The position numbers were made by a program, and so were the translations under genes. The notes beneath the pieces were generated by a model. It worked only from the letters and a program-made list of their open reading frames with translations, was not told where the DNA came from and searched no databases. A stretch of DNA of 64,000 bases from Bugulina stolonifera (taxonomy: Eukaryota > Bryozoa > Gymnolaemata > Cheilostomatida > Bugulidae): contig OW285190.1 in NCBI GenBank assembly GCA_935421135.1, forward strand, positions 14,456,501 through 14,520,500, read 5' to 3'. Within the stretch, counting starts at the first letter, position 1. Each line of letters opens with the position of its first letter. Below, piece after piece: positions 49,701-62,608 of the stretch.

Positions 49701-52700
49701 GGCCAAAATAAAAACTGTTTGCCTGAATTTTCATCAGCTAAACCCAGATGCGTGTACATTTATAAATATGAATGCAAAAACATCATTATTTGTATGGTTT
49801 AATATTCAAATAGACTTCAAATAGACGAGTACCATAGACTTCAATAATCTTCACCAGTTGGCAGTTGTTTCTTCACAAATCTTTGTCCATGAGCCACGTG
49901 GTGTGTGTCTCGTCCTCGTCCATTCCGTCTTTCCTGTCAACAGTGAACTTTACCTTGGTCTATTCACGTGTTTTTGGAAGATTTATTATCCAAAATTCAA
50001 ATAAATTAATTTTCAAATGTTAGATTATAGTATAAAATGAAATATTACTCTGAACAATTAGACATAGATTTTGTACAATGATGATAGTTGGTGATTGTTC
50101 CTAGTCTAGGAGTTGTCAACTCTTTAGCTGCATTCACGCATGTACGCCTACAATGCATGTGGGTCCTTCTATTAGTCTTATTTGTATTTTTATCCCTCCA
50201 GTTAGCCTACTACCAAACTGTCTTCTACTATCAAACCACCAACTCAGCAGTTGTTCTCCCCAATTTGCTAGTACAATAACTAGGCTACACGTGTAATAAT
50301 GTATATCAATATTCATTATTCAATATTATAATACATGTATAACATTGTATACCATAGGCCTACACACAATATATTATATATCATTTATATATACAGTACT
50401 ATATAATATTATACTCCATGTTATATCTCATAATACATGTACATGTATAATTTGTATATACCATTATAATTACACTACAACATAACTGTATAATGTATTT
50501 ATAATAGTTACCATATACAGTATACAGTGAAAGTGTACCATGTTATATTAGTACTATGGTATAAACTATACCATAAAACTAATTAATTCATCTTTCTTTG
50601 GCAATTTCCTTTAGAAAGAACTACATTAACTTTCACTTTCACAATCTAGTACCCACTCATATCGTTCCAAGATGAAGGCTTTCAAAGAAGATACTTTCAA
50701 CGGTGAGATGTTTTTTGAGCTTGGCTGCTACAAAGCAAATGTTTTTCGAATGATATTTTCTAAAAAGTTCAACCACAATCTAACCAATGGAAATATTATG
50801 TATATTTGCTTCTTTAGAACTATGGCAAGAATGGTATGTTCTAATCTAAAACTTATCTCCACCTACTGGTATGACTGTATCACTGCTGCCTGTATGTATC
50901 TATGTATGGAGTTCACAGACCTTGTATTATATTGTAGTGGCAGGTTACATGTATAACAATAAGACTGTAGAGGACTGTGACAATCCTTTAGATATCATCC
51001 AAACAGAAGAGGAGGAAGAAGGTAGAATATAAAATATATTATTTTATTATAAATTGATTACTAGCCCAAGAACTGGTTCATCAACACAGGCACTAATAAG
51101 CTATTGATCGTAATCAGAAGTTGTCCTCTCTTAATTTCTCTTCCTCTCTGAGAGAAGACAACTTCTAATTATAATCAGTAGCTGGTTAGTGATTATAAAA
51201 ACCCAAATACAAATTTTGTATAAGCACCATGAGAGGTGTTTGAGATATATTAGCTAATGCAAAAGTTGTTGAAATTAATTTTTCTCTAAACTCTGGACAA
51301 TTTAGCTTCCAAGATAAAATATTTGTTTCAAGTCAAACCTTTGAGGTAAAAATGGTTTTCCAGAAATTGTAGAAGTTTAAATATGCAATCGTTTACAGTC
51401 ACCATAGTTTTAGTGTACATATTTTTGCAGAAAACCATACTGCCTGCTGTTGCTGCCACTTACTACATCTAACAATATGCTGCTATCACACACTGTTCTC
51501 ATAGGTGCTCTTATAACTGTACATTTCAGTTCTGGATATTTCACCTGAGTGGAGCATGGACTGTGAATCAGAAGATGGGCATAGGTTACTAGAAGGTTAG
51601 TATCAGCTTTAGTAACATATTGATAAACATGCAGTCTAGCAAGTGGTAAAATCATAATTGGAAAATATACCTTGCTATTTCCTCCAATCCCAGGACACTG
51701 GTAGATATTGGCAGCAGATATGACTTTTCGTAGTTTGAGTTCTGAATTTATGTCAAGTTGTACACCCGATTCTTGTGTCAAATCTTTTTTCTCAAGGTTT
51801 GCTTGCCTCTTCTCTATCTTTGTCTTGCTAAATCTTTACTTGGCCTGCATATACATACATGAAGCGAGTTATTTTTAATGCCAATACAAGAGTGATGATA
51901 CCAAATAATGAACACAAAAAATTACAATATAAATTGTGTATATTGTAAAAGACAGCTGCTGCTGTTGTGAGGAGATTACATACTATGGCCCTGAGAGTGA
52001 GCAGACAGCACTGGAGGTGTACAGGGAAACGTTTGCAAGTGTAGGTAAGTGCTATCTTCATGGTTTAGAGAGGTACTTCTACAAGTACATTGAAGCTTAG
52101 AAGTGCAAGACTGTATTTCACTTGTTAAAAATACATAAAAGTTTTTGTACTAAACAATTGTTTAAATACATTAGAGCATTTATTTTTAATTAATTAGCAA
52201 AAACCAGCTTGAATGGTCAAACCATGTTGTATATAAAACATTGCGATGATAATATATTATGATAGGACTGTGGAAATTTTGTTTATACAATGTACTTACT
52301 GTTAACTTGGGACTCCGATAGGCCTAGTACAAGATTTTTACAGTTAGGTATAGTTGTGTAGTTTTGAATTCAGATTCCTTCTTTCTTTTAATGTTCCTAC
52401 AGACATACTCAGTAGCAGTTTTAGCGAAAGTGAACTCATCCTCAATTGGGAGTGTAACCTCCAATTGGTTCACTCGTAACATTGCTCAGTAATATTATAT
52501 ATTATCAAGTATTTATATAAATGTGATACAAATCTAATAGGCCCTATAGACTATTCTGCCAACTTATTTAATAGCACTGGCACACATGAGGGCGGTTGAG
52601 TACAGCTTAGGAGAACTGGTACACAGGCTAGACAGACTACGTCAAGGTGAGCAGAAGTGTGCACACAGTCTATCTGTGTCAATGAGTAATTAATTGATTA

Positions 52701-53329
52701 CGTATTATTAATATTATGTTCATATGACTATAATATATGAAGCTGCAGTATAACTATTATGCTTGATCTAGTACCCATGTAACACATATTATATATTATA
52801 TAGAAGCATTAGATATTATACTGGTAGATTACATGCACATATCATCCAGTATATTTTTCTTAAAAAGAAATTGACATGAATTTAGGAGCACCTAGGGGCT
52901 TGCACCACAACTGTCCACTCAGGAATAAGATATGATATTTCTACAGATGTGTAACTTAATTCCTGGCTGATCATAAAAATTTTCTTGCAAAAAATATGAT
53001 ATATCTCAGTATGTACTCACATTACCAATATCAGACATGCTGACTTACTAATTGAGGCTAGAAAGGCAAAGCTCACTGTTTGCTCTTATTTCAGCATTGG
53101 AAGACCAAAACCGCTGCACCCACTGTCCTTGGAGACTATACTGTCTGGCATATATATACCACGTGTTACAAGTAAGCTAAGACTAACTTTCACAAGTCAT
53201 AGTCTGAACTGCATCAGATTCTCGTTAATTTTCATTCTCATTTGTAACCAAATTAATTTGTAGTTTGGTATTTTACAGGAAGAATTAAGCAGAAGGTTAC
53301 ATGGAGATAAAAGGCGTCTTAGAGGATAG
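46794..53329 (+). CDS. Multi-exon gene, family not recognised (one junction unresolved)
   Basis: Phase-consistent exons: 46794-46815, 46879-46984, 48253-48304, 48426-48466, 48535-48572, 49202-49365, 49499-49546; then 50938-51021, 51530-51595, 51952-52044, optional 52403-52429, 52575-52646, 53095-53171 and 53279-53329 (TAG). The first block starts MVQWLFHG and includes RLVVTISLSYWATRF, IRVLMGTDGDPMAG, a basic ELTERRKKKHFHS, LILPFQLSHLMRIVQPLFD and hydrophobic YSFVIAFILY. The second block is acidic (QTEEEEE), has four adjacent Cys (SCCCCEE) and ends with helical VEYSLGELVHRLDRLRQ and HCPWRLYCLAYIYHVLQ. Exon candidates at 50653-50705 and 50819-50834 do not join both blocks in one frame, so these may be two genes, or an exon is misread. 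The exon at 52403 could instead read to a TAA at 52477. I cannot name a family. Confidence 0.55.
51099..51183. repeat. 85-bp hairpin repeat
   Basis: Two ~32-bp arms (AGCTATTGATCGTAATCAGA... and its inverted counterpart ending TAATCAGTAGCT) surround a pyrimidine-rich loop. The inner arm sequence GAAGTTGTCCTCTC is the most complete copy of a motif dispersed over the window. It lies in an intron of the 46.8-53.3 kb gene. Confidence 0.85.
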
Positions 53330-55745
53330 TGATATGTTAATATTGTTTTAGTATGTTATGTAACTGTGTGCATGTAGTCTACAGTCAGCGGTCAACCATA
53401 TTGTTATGATGGTCAGCCATATTGTTATGCTGGTCAGCTATGGTGGTAAAGTGACTAGATTAAACCAGAAGGCTGGTACTTTGGTAACCAGAATGTTGAC
53501 AATAACAAGACGTATTGCGGATACATTCTCAAAGTCTTTTAGCAGCATTGCTGGTCATAGGAAAACTTTTTTATTTGAATTTCTAGGTTATTAGAAACTG
53601 TACTATAGTGACAGGGTCTGCTGTACTACAGTGACAGGGTCTGCTGTACTACAGTGACAGGGTCTGCTGTACTACAGTGACAGGGTCTACTGTATTACAG
53701 TGATAGGGTCTGCTGTACTACAGTGACAGGGTCTACTGTACTACAGTGACAGGGTCTACTGTACTACAGTGACAGGGTCTACTGTACTACAGTGACAGGG
53801 TCTACTGTACTACAGTGACAGGGTCTACTGTACTACAGTGACAGGGTCTGCTGTACTACAGTGACAGGGTCTACTGTACTACAGTGACTGTGGATGACTG
53901 GGAAGATGTTAGAAGTGAGAAGTAATAAAACATACTAAAACTGCAAAAATAATGTTTTCCTTTTGACATACAACAGTAGAAATATGCTAAATCAATGGGA
54001 GGGGGGGGGGGTGTTTGAAGGATATTGATGGTAAAGTTATATTTTCCTCTTCAATGTTGCTTCCTTTCGGCAGTTTGTGTGTTGGGTTTGGTCACCCTAT
54101 CTAATGAACTTTAAAACCTGAAGCAACAGGGGCTGGACAGTTGGACACTGGGTGGAGAAGTAGCAGTGCGTGAGATTTGAACCTGTGGCCTTTAGATCTA
54201 CAAGTGGGCAAGATTACACTTACTTCAATTCCTAAGTTTGTTGGCTGTCCAGTCTAACACATAATCACTGATCAAGCTTTAAACCATGTTTTCATCAGGT
54301 CTACTAAAGGCATCAACTTGTGCTAAACACAAACCAGAGAATCTATAAGTGATAGTTGTGTTCTCTTCATTTTGTAAGTTGTCCGCCCTTACCCCAAGCC
54401 ACGACTTCAACAAAAAATATAGATATTTCTTAGCATGTATTTAGTACAGGTTAGTGGTTTAGTAACATGATGTAGATGCGACAGTATACTGTCAGGTACA
54501 ACTAGACCCAAAGATCTAAGCTGTACTTTATGGCCACCTGCACAGACTGGAATTGCTTACAAGCTTATGCTCTGTAGGCTTGTGTTGTACAAGACTGACC
54601 TTAGTATCAGGTGCCTGCTTCTGTCCATAGTTTATGGCTAGTAGGTCAGAATTTCACGCTCTGTGCTGTGACCCAGTATCCAGAGAGATGAGCTATATCA
54701 CCAGTAACAGGTACAATAGGCAGTGAGTTATTACAAATATGCAACAGTCAGAAATGATTATTTGAAATATGCACAACGATGGAGAGCTTTATGAAATTCA
54801 CAATTTGGCTGAACTTGGCAAGTAAAGCCCATCGGATTAGTAGGTGGCATAACTGCTAAGTCTCTAGGTTTATGATTAAAGGGCACGTCCAGGCACTTTT
54901 AAACCTCTCTGCTTTCTTTGTGGTTCTATACAACATAGCCAAATGCTCAACAATAGTATTCTGATAAAACCCAGAAGTGTCATCATTACAAATACTGCAA
55001 CTTTGAAGCTGGATATTGAATTTAGTTGCAATTAAAAAATAAAATAATGTGTAGAAATGTAATTTATACCACCGTGGACTGAATCATTCAGAAAATGTGC
55101 TGATCAAAACTTCTAGGGGTTTGGGTTTTAGTCAACCAATGACACAAGGTGTTGCAGAATTGTGGATGAATTTTACATGTGTATAAATCCGCTACCAGGT
55201 TTACTCATTCCAATTATTTTTATACAGGTCATGCGACATTGTATTGGTCTTTCCTACTGAGTTAACTATTGGATACCAAATTATACTCTTAACAAGACAA
55301 TTCATTTTTTATATTGAAACCCTCAAATCTAACTGTACTTTAGTCTTTCCAGAGAAGACAGCAGATATGAAAAATGACCACAAGTTTTAGCTGTTCAATA
55401 TTAATACTTATGTTTTATTATTTATATGAATATACGTATATAGTATAACATCAATGTTATAAAAGTACAAACATTGGGGCATATTGAATACAGTGGGTTG
55501 TATGATGTACAGTATATACATAGTATATGGCTAGAATACCATGCTGTTTTATAAAATATAAAACCTATTACATGAGTATATCTACAGTATAAACTAATTA
55601 TAAGTTGTATGTTGCTATAATATATATTCTACAATGTGATTATTTTGGTATATACAAATACATGTAAGAGTTGATAAAACTGACACTACACAATCATTAT
55701 CAACATACATACATGTACATGTAATACATAAATAGTTGTGTTGTG
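53330..55745. other. Spacer between convergent genes
   Basis: It contains the 3' flank of the plus-strand gene, including the 23-bp minisatellite and AATAAA at 53924. A G-run lies near 54000. Near 54170 there is a possible tRNA-type B-box on the minus strand (GGTTCAAATCTC), and a GTCCGCCCTTACCCCAA piece near 54385 resembles the MITE at 34.4 kb. I see no exon. Confidence 0.55.
53602..53888. repeat. 23-bp minisatellite in probable 3' UTR
   Basis: About 12 copies of TACTACAGTGACAGGGTCTRC with TG/TGCTG junction variants. It lies between the TAG at 53329 and AATAAA at 53924, so it may be transcribed in the 3' UTR of the preceding gene. Confidence 0.92.
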
Positions 55746-56571
55746 TTATTCCACATCATTTAGAGTGTATTGTAGGCTCGTCATTCTACCTTCTATCAGG
55801 ATAAGTTCATTCTAGAATAAACACATCAAAATGTTTTAATATTTATAATACATACACATATATGTATAAATATATTATGTACGTAAGACGTGATGATATG
55901 TGGAGGATAAATATCAATATACAATGTAGATGTAGTACATGCAGTATAGTCTAATGGTCCATGTACATAAAATGTACAACCAACAGTGAAATAGAGAATA
56001 GTTAATGTACGTACAATTAGACAATGTATTATTATATAATGAATATGGGACCACTTGTATTACTTACCCTGTAAAACATTAGTTGTGTAACATACGCCAT
56101 CTTCGTTTCATGGCATTTGGTGCTCTGCAGAGCTGCAATATATAAACAAAAATATATAAATAATAAACAGTTTCGATTTGTCAACTGTTAAAGACTATAC
56201 CAAAATCATTCTACATGTATACTAGCTTTGGTCAATTTTGTGTGGTCCTTTACATTGTTTAGTTCATAGAGAGGTAGTACAACTTTAAAAGGTTAAATTG
56301 TTGATAAGAAGTTATCATTGAGTGGAAAGTATATTATTGTACGGACTATCTTCATGAAAGAAGTGTTTGAGAGAAACCAGATAAAGTAAATTCCAAATTT
56401 CACTGAGCTAACTTCTATAACTGTAATAATTCAGAGTCTATCTAATACAGTGGAGGCCACTTAGTTAGATGTAATTCTATACTTACTGTCTTTGATATGC
56501 TGTATTATATGTTTTAGTTGTTCAGCAGTTCTCTGCACTTTTCTGCTTGGAACTGGTGCACCCATTTTCAT
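55746..56571 (-). CDS. Small helical protein, family not recognised
   Basis: Three phase-consistent exons (56571-56487, 56132-56068, 55811-55746) give 71 residues from the ATG at 56571; a second in-frame ATG two codons later is also possible. The first exon is preceded by TTTCAG at 56575-56580, so a 5' UTR exon or further coding exons may lie upstream. The sequence (RTAEQLKHIIQHIKDTLQST, then TKMAYVTQLMFYRNELILIE) is mainly helical with heptad-like spacing of hydrophobics, suggesting a short coiled coil. There is no signal peptide or TM segment. All splice sites are canonical. Function unknown; it could be the C-terminal end of a larger protein. Confidence 0.65.
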
Positions 56572-56639
56572 GTACTGAAAATAAATATCAGCATCCATAA
56601 ATAAACACACCAAGTTACATGTACATTGTACATGTATGT

Positions 56640-56975
56640 AGGTCTAAATGTGATGTACATGTATATGAATAGGCCTATATGTATATGCAGGTAGCCCTAT
56701 ATGTCTTATAGGCCTATATGTATACATGACTGTGTAGTACGTACAATGTATATATATATGCCTGTATGTATACATGTGTAGTACGTACAATGTATATATA
56801 CATGCCTGTATGTATACATGTGTAGTACGTACAATGTATATATGCCTGTATGTATACATGTGTAGTACGTACAATGTATATATACCTGTATGTATACATG
56901 TGTAGTACGTACTATGTATATATGCCTGTATGTATACATGTGTAGTACATACAATGTATATATGCCTGTATGTAT
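56640..56975. repeat. ~40-bp tandem repeat of GTACGTACAATGTATATA type
   Basis: About six copies of a unit containing CCTGTATGTATACATGTGTA and GTACGTACAATGTATATA, with small length changes in the ta tract. It lies just upstream of the small helical-protein gene. Confidence 0.88.
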
Positions 56976-58869
56976 TAGATTCCTTGGCGTTGAAAGTAAA
57001 ACAAATTAAGTAGATACACTAAACACCTGTAATATTTTAAAATAATAAAATTCATTTGTAGCCTGTGTTCTTGGTTTCTACCATAACATTATATATCAAT
57101 AGATTTAGAGGTCATCATATTATAGAATATACATGTAGTTACACTGCTTATATAGTCTATGCATGATATGATTTCTGATAATCACGAGTTGAATTATTTC
57201 TAGAAAAATAGGCGCTAGTACATTAGCCTGTATCTTACAACAGTAACTAACATCTAATAGTACTAAGTATCTGCATGTATATGTACTCAGTAAATGTTGT
57301 ATACTTACTATTACCTTTCTGGAACGATTGCCACACTGTTATAGCTAAATATTGTTGCTTAGAATGTAGGTGTTTGTGGAACAAAGTCTGGAGAGAAACT
57401 GACAGAGAGAAGGGAAACTTCTACTTATATACTAGCCATCCTTTGTGTCCAGTTGGACATTCATGCTGTAGCATCTTAGTACATGTGTGACATAATAATT
57501 ATATACATAATTGCACATCTGTCAGTGAAGAGACACATTAATCCTATTGTTCTGGTGAGAAAGTCAAAGTTGAATTACATGTCTTGGGATAACAGGGTCA
57601 GAATGCTAACATCTGTGGCCCTTGCATTGTATACTTACAGGTAGATACACAATACACATACTTGAAGATGTAAATATACAGTGTATGTACATACTATGTG
57701 TAAATTATGGTGGAGCCAACAGGTTGATGACAATATGATACATTGTAATACATATAATATACATTATTATACACCTATTATACAGATATAGTTATATTCA
57801 GGCCTCTGTTATCTACTGTTATAAACCACATAAACCACAATTCTTACACATTACAACTTGGTTGCCCTATGTACACATTGTAATAATAAGACAACAGCTC
57901 AGGTTGATAGAATATAACAATTATTATATAAACATGATTACTATTGTGATAGTACATGCATGTACAGAATTTCACTGTTTTTTAAAGGTTCAACTGATCA
58001 GTATATTGAATTGTCTGCTCTTGTACTTATAATGTACTAATGGTTTACCCAGAACCCTTATTTACCTTCCTGTCTATGAAGTACTAGTTATAGTTAGGTG
58101 TTACAGCAAAATATTTACAGTCATAAAACTGATAACTTTCTTGTTGATTGGAATCTGTTTAGTTGGAAAATCCAAATGAATAAACATTATTCAGCCAATC
58201 AGGAAGCAGTATTTTACTTAGCATTGCCTTGACCAGGGAAAAGAAATGGGCAAACAGTTTTTGTGGTCTTCTGATTGGTTGGAAACAAATTACTGCTGCT
58301 AGTTACAAAGCTCAATCACCCATGGACCATGCTAAGTCGACAAAAACAAAAGCTGAAATTGGGAGAGGACAACTTCGAAACACAATAGCCAATATTACAC
58401 CCATGTGTACATTGAGTAATAGTGTTGTTCCAATCTCCTGATTAACCAAGAACTCACTCTAAACTTCACTAACTACTGGGTGGGCCAAAGAGAGCTGGTT
58501 AGGCACAACACAGAAATTAAGGCTAACTCTTTTCCTAACATTATTGGACAATGGTTTTAAGTGGCTATAACCTACCTAGCTATACTACAAGCTTTTTCAG
58601 CTTTCTTTCTTTTATTGAGGCTTTTTAGTAATATTATATCTTGGTAGTTTAAAAGGCTTATTTTGGGTTTAGTCCACAGTCTTTACCAATTCGGGTGCCC
58701 TCATGCTATTTCTTTCTACTCCGAGAGGATAAAGTTTTACTGATCTTGGGCTGGCATCACATTTCTGCAGGTAAGAGTGTTAACAGTATTTATTTGAGTA
58801 ATTTAATTTGTGCTAAACTAGCTGTAGTTTGTATTTTATTACATTTACAGGCTGCAACGCCATGCATTT

Positions 58870-59045
58870 TGTATACACTGTATGTACACTCCATGAACAT
58901 GTACAAGTACACTGTATATACAATGTATATACAAGAATACACTGTAGATACAATGTATATACAAGGATACACTGTATATACATGTAGCTACATGTATATA
59001 CACCGCGTGTACAAAAGTATACATTGCAAGTACAAATATAATATA
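58870..59045. repeat. TGTATATACA-type tandem repeat
   Basis: Three to four imperfect copies of about 30 bp built from ACACTGTATATACAATGTAT plus ATACAAGGAT. Confidence 0.8.
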
Positions 59046-59160
59046 CACTATAACTGATGGGCTGTGGGCCAAGAAGGTGCCCAACTCTTCAGGTCTAGAC
59101 TCCAGATTTTCCCATTATTGATTGTATGCGAATGGAAAGTGCTGGTGACTGTTTTGTTTT

Positions 59161-59352
59161 TCAGTAACCAGTTTTAATGTCTCCCGAATGTTTGTAGGAA
59201 ACCATGTTATCTGAAAACAACATACTGCTACACCCATACAGACAAGAATTCAGTATACACTCTCCGTATCCTTCTGGATGGTTACCGTCTGGTTTGACCA
59301 AGAAACGATACGAGATTCCATCCCAGTCATGACTCAGCACCAACAGTTTCCT
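59161..59352 (-). other. Coding-like block, strand not settled
   Basis: On the minus strand, from AG at 59353 to TGA at 59161, 63 codons are open and read like protein: VLSHDWDGISYRFLVKPDG, then NHPEGYGECILNS. On the plus strand the same DNA offers 44-codon readings, one (59242-59375) ending at a good GTAAGA donor. No adjoining exon could be found on either strand. It may be a terminal exon, an isolated exon or a gene fragment. I prefer the minus strand because that reading is longer and balanced in composition. Confidence 0.35.
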
Positions 59353-61554
59353 CTATTTCAGACTCTCGGCATCTGGTAAGATTAGTGCATAATATTGACT
59401 TGTAATATTGGGTAAGATTAATGTGTGTAGAAAACTACAAAATAATCTTGACTTGCCTTCCCATGCAGGTCCATGTCACGTCATGCTTATTTTGATTATA
59501 ATTTAGTTGTAGTCAAACTTTATCTAATGTACAGTACATGTACATGTATATGCTAAGGGTCCTTTATTGCAGACCTAGTGTCCATAATCCTATCTACAAT
59601 GTAGGTTTTATTTGTTTAATTCAACATTACGGACTGCCTTTTCAACTGGTCAGGGAAAAATAATGCCATATATTTTTTCATGCAAATTCAAGAAGTGTCT
59701 GCTACAGTGTCTTACATAGCAGTTGGTCATTTTAGCTAGAGTTGCCAAAATAATATTTTCTCTTTAACTTATTCCTGTCTGTGAATTCTTTTGAGAACAT
59801 TGAGGTGAAATTTCATTGTAAATTGTGCTGACAAGTTTGTCTTACTGCCCTCTATGTGCTACAACCTAGGCAGGTTACATCATTGTTTAAATAAGTTCTG
59901 TTGATGTCATGCTATTCAGAATAATATTATTTGGTTCATGTCAAAGTTATCAAAAATTATTATATTGGAGCTTTCTAGAATATAATACATGTAGCTTTTC
60001 TGACTATTCATTGCTATGATTTTCTCAGAACAGTGGGTTGGCTATCTTTGATTACTTGATTGCCAGTATAATTGATCTCTTATCTATTTCTGAAATCTTT
60101 ATTTAAGGACCATTTAAAGGCTGATTTGTCAAATATTGGGGCTATTAGCCTCCAAACTCTGCGGTAAAATCCTAGCTGTATAAAATTCAGAGTGTTTAGG
60201 CCTATATTAAAAAGTACATAATTATGTGCATATTAACTCCCTAGGGAAGAATGAATGATAAAAGATAAATCCAGCTATCTTCTAGCTATCATTCAAAAGC
60301 TAAAAGCTTGATATAGCTAGCTGTTATTAAGTTTAAGGTAAGAGAGAGAGGATAATTATAAAAGCTCCCATAATACTGAAACAATGATCAGGTTCTGTGC
60401 TATAAGACATTACTTGAACAATGTAAACAATAACACATCTCAGATCATACTCGTATTACAAGATATTACAAACATAAATAGGCTCATGAGTTGTGAGGAA
60501 TTGGCATTTAATTAAATTTTATTGTATTTAGTAAAATATTTTCCGTTTTATTGCAATAAATGGAGATTTTAAAGCATAGTTACTCATTGGTTAAAGTCTC
60601 ATCATTTTTGAACAGTAAGAGTACTGAACATGTAGCAATGTACTCCTATTTTGTCAAATATTCAGATTTTTGCATTCCTTCTGTCTGTAACAGCTTTCTC
60701 TTTTTGAAAGTGTTGTTCATAGCAAAAATATACAAAGCAGTAAATTGAATTGTTTCAGTTTTCTGCTAGAAATTTAAATGCAGAATTATTCGAAATCTAC
60801 GTTTATTATATAAAGATAAGCAAGTTTATTGTTTTTACAACATTGTTTCATGGTAACATATACCAATCATCAGACAACAATAGTATGGAAAAGGCTGCTG
60901 GGTGTACATTTAATATACATGCACTATGTATGTTGTGTATGCATAAATCTTTCAGCTTTTCAATTAGATAGTAGGCCTATGTATTTGGCTGCATATTATA
61001 CACTGTACAAGTTGAAGCCAGCTCATTTCTGCTGTTAAGAGTTGGTGGGAGACTCTTACAGATATTGGTGGCTGGGTTGTATGACGCTGCCCTGGTTAAT
61101 ACTTTCATATTTCAGCTTTTGTTCTTTTAAGGCTCAGATATGCAGAGTTCCTGTACTTGTGCATCTTGTTTTGAATATGTTTTCTGTTAAGCCTAAGTAC
61201 TCTATTTTTTGTTGCTGGTGGTTACGATTGCTTGATAAAATATGCACTTTATTTGGCAGCTTCCATTTAGTATAGAAATTTATGAACATCTACTGCGTAC
61301 ATACTACCAATGTTTTACAACTTCTGCAAGATAAACCCAGTAGTCTAGGTTTAGGGCAGCTTCATTTCTGTCTGAAGGAGTTCTATTTATACTTTGTACT
61401 ATAACAAACTATGGATGAATAGGCTAGCTAATGGTTTTGGTACTCAGGCTATACATATAGAAGAAAGCAAACAAACGGGTGTTACTTATTCTGTATTTAT
61501 TTATTGGTTTATTGGTTATAATGAAAACTTTCATTACATCCCTCTATTATAAAA

Positions 61555-61997
61555 TCACAATTGTGTGTAGCACAGGCTACTGCACTGACTGTCAATCTGA
61601 ACATTTAGAATCCGTGCCATTGTAGATTTTGACACAATTTTCCCTATTCTTTTTCTAATTCGAGTTTCTACCTCCGCTCTTACAGATGTACGAATTAAGT
61701 TTCTCATTAGGACATTGCATGTTCACTGTTAAATACAAACAGATGTTATAATATATAAGTTCTGCTGCTTTATGTCTACTAATAAATATCCATCATTCTC
61801 ATTATGATGTCGAATTTCATAAATGAGCAAATGTCCTTCTTGTTAGTTTCACTTAGCACTTGTATAACCACACACATAGAATCTTGTGTACATGAGGTTA
61901 GACATACACACCTTGCCAATACCAATATCTAGATTCATATTTCTTATATACGAGTTTTTTAATACCTTTTCAACCCTTGTCTGGAATTTGTTCAGGG
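61555..61997 (-). CDS. Tandem paralogue A, 3' end (family not recognised)
   Basis: Exon 61997-61912 (or to 61908 with the alternative donor) reads LNKFQTRVEKVLKNSYIRNM then NLDIGIGK. A terminal exon of about 61676-61555 reads EVETRIRKRIGKIVSKSTMA then RILNVQID and ends at TGA. Using donor GTATGT, four bases after AAG, joins the exons in phase 1. The pattern of helix followed by a strand ending in IGK is shared with paralogues B and C. The end (SQCSSLCYTQL) differs from theirs. Upstream exons were not found, so this is a partial model. Confidence 0.5.
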
Positions 61998-62608
61998 CTG
62001 CAAAACTTGATTAATTATCACAACGATATAGCTTACATACATTGTACATGTATATACATTCTGTAAATAAAAGTACAAGTATCAGGGGTCGCAGTTTATA
62101 GAACTTTTTCTTAAATTTTAAGTCTCTCATTGTGACATTATGGCATGTTCCTTGCTAGGTTTACTAGTTGATTTTCTTGCAGTGTTTACATAAACATTTT
62201 TTGAATATTGTTCACCAGTGATTGTAGTGGCAGTTAATTTTATTTTGTCCAACTTTTAACTGGTGAACAAACTTCATCGGTTTAACATCTCTACATCACA
62301 CGCCACATTTATGGCATTTTTATTTTAACCATTTTTCTCTGTTACATGGTGTATTATTGTTCTCACCGTTAGTCTTGATGTCTATTATAGACAGCTGCAG
62401 CATAATATTCATTTGAGTATTCCATGCAGGACCAACAGACCAACAGGTTCATGTTTGGTGGGTTGGCTATTTTTTACATTTTATTTTTTCATGGAAGGGA
62501 TTTATCTTTTAAGCAGTTGGATGACTTGCATAGCTCCAGTAACCAGGGAAGGATAACAAAGTCTCTTGCTTGGTAGTAATTGCACTGGTAATTGCGATGG
62601 TGACATCT

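Larger units (their letters stand above)
56980..61554. other. Spacer with few recognisable features
   Basis: Apart from the coding-like block at 59161-59352 and simple repeats near 58900, I see no reliable exon. A GAGAGGACAACTTC copy of the dispersed motif lies at about 58363. Long AT-rich tracts fill 59.5-61.3 kb. Confidence 0.5.

Noticed and set aside
54060..54260. Second SINE on the minus strand
   Set aside because: Only a B-box-like GGTTCAAATCTC is convincing. The A-box is poor, and no target duplication was found.
56644..56954. Minus frames rich in CTYYTCIHTG
   Set aside because: They are translations of the GTACGTACAATGTATATA tandem repeat; composition is explained by the repeat alone.
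58695..59057. Plus-strand 120-codon frame starting MPSCYFFLL
   Set aside because: Its second half is a translation of the TGTATATACA repeat. The first part could be an exon, but no in-phase partner was found.
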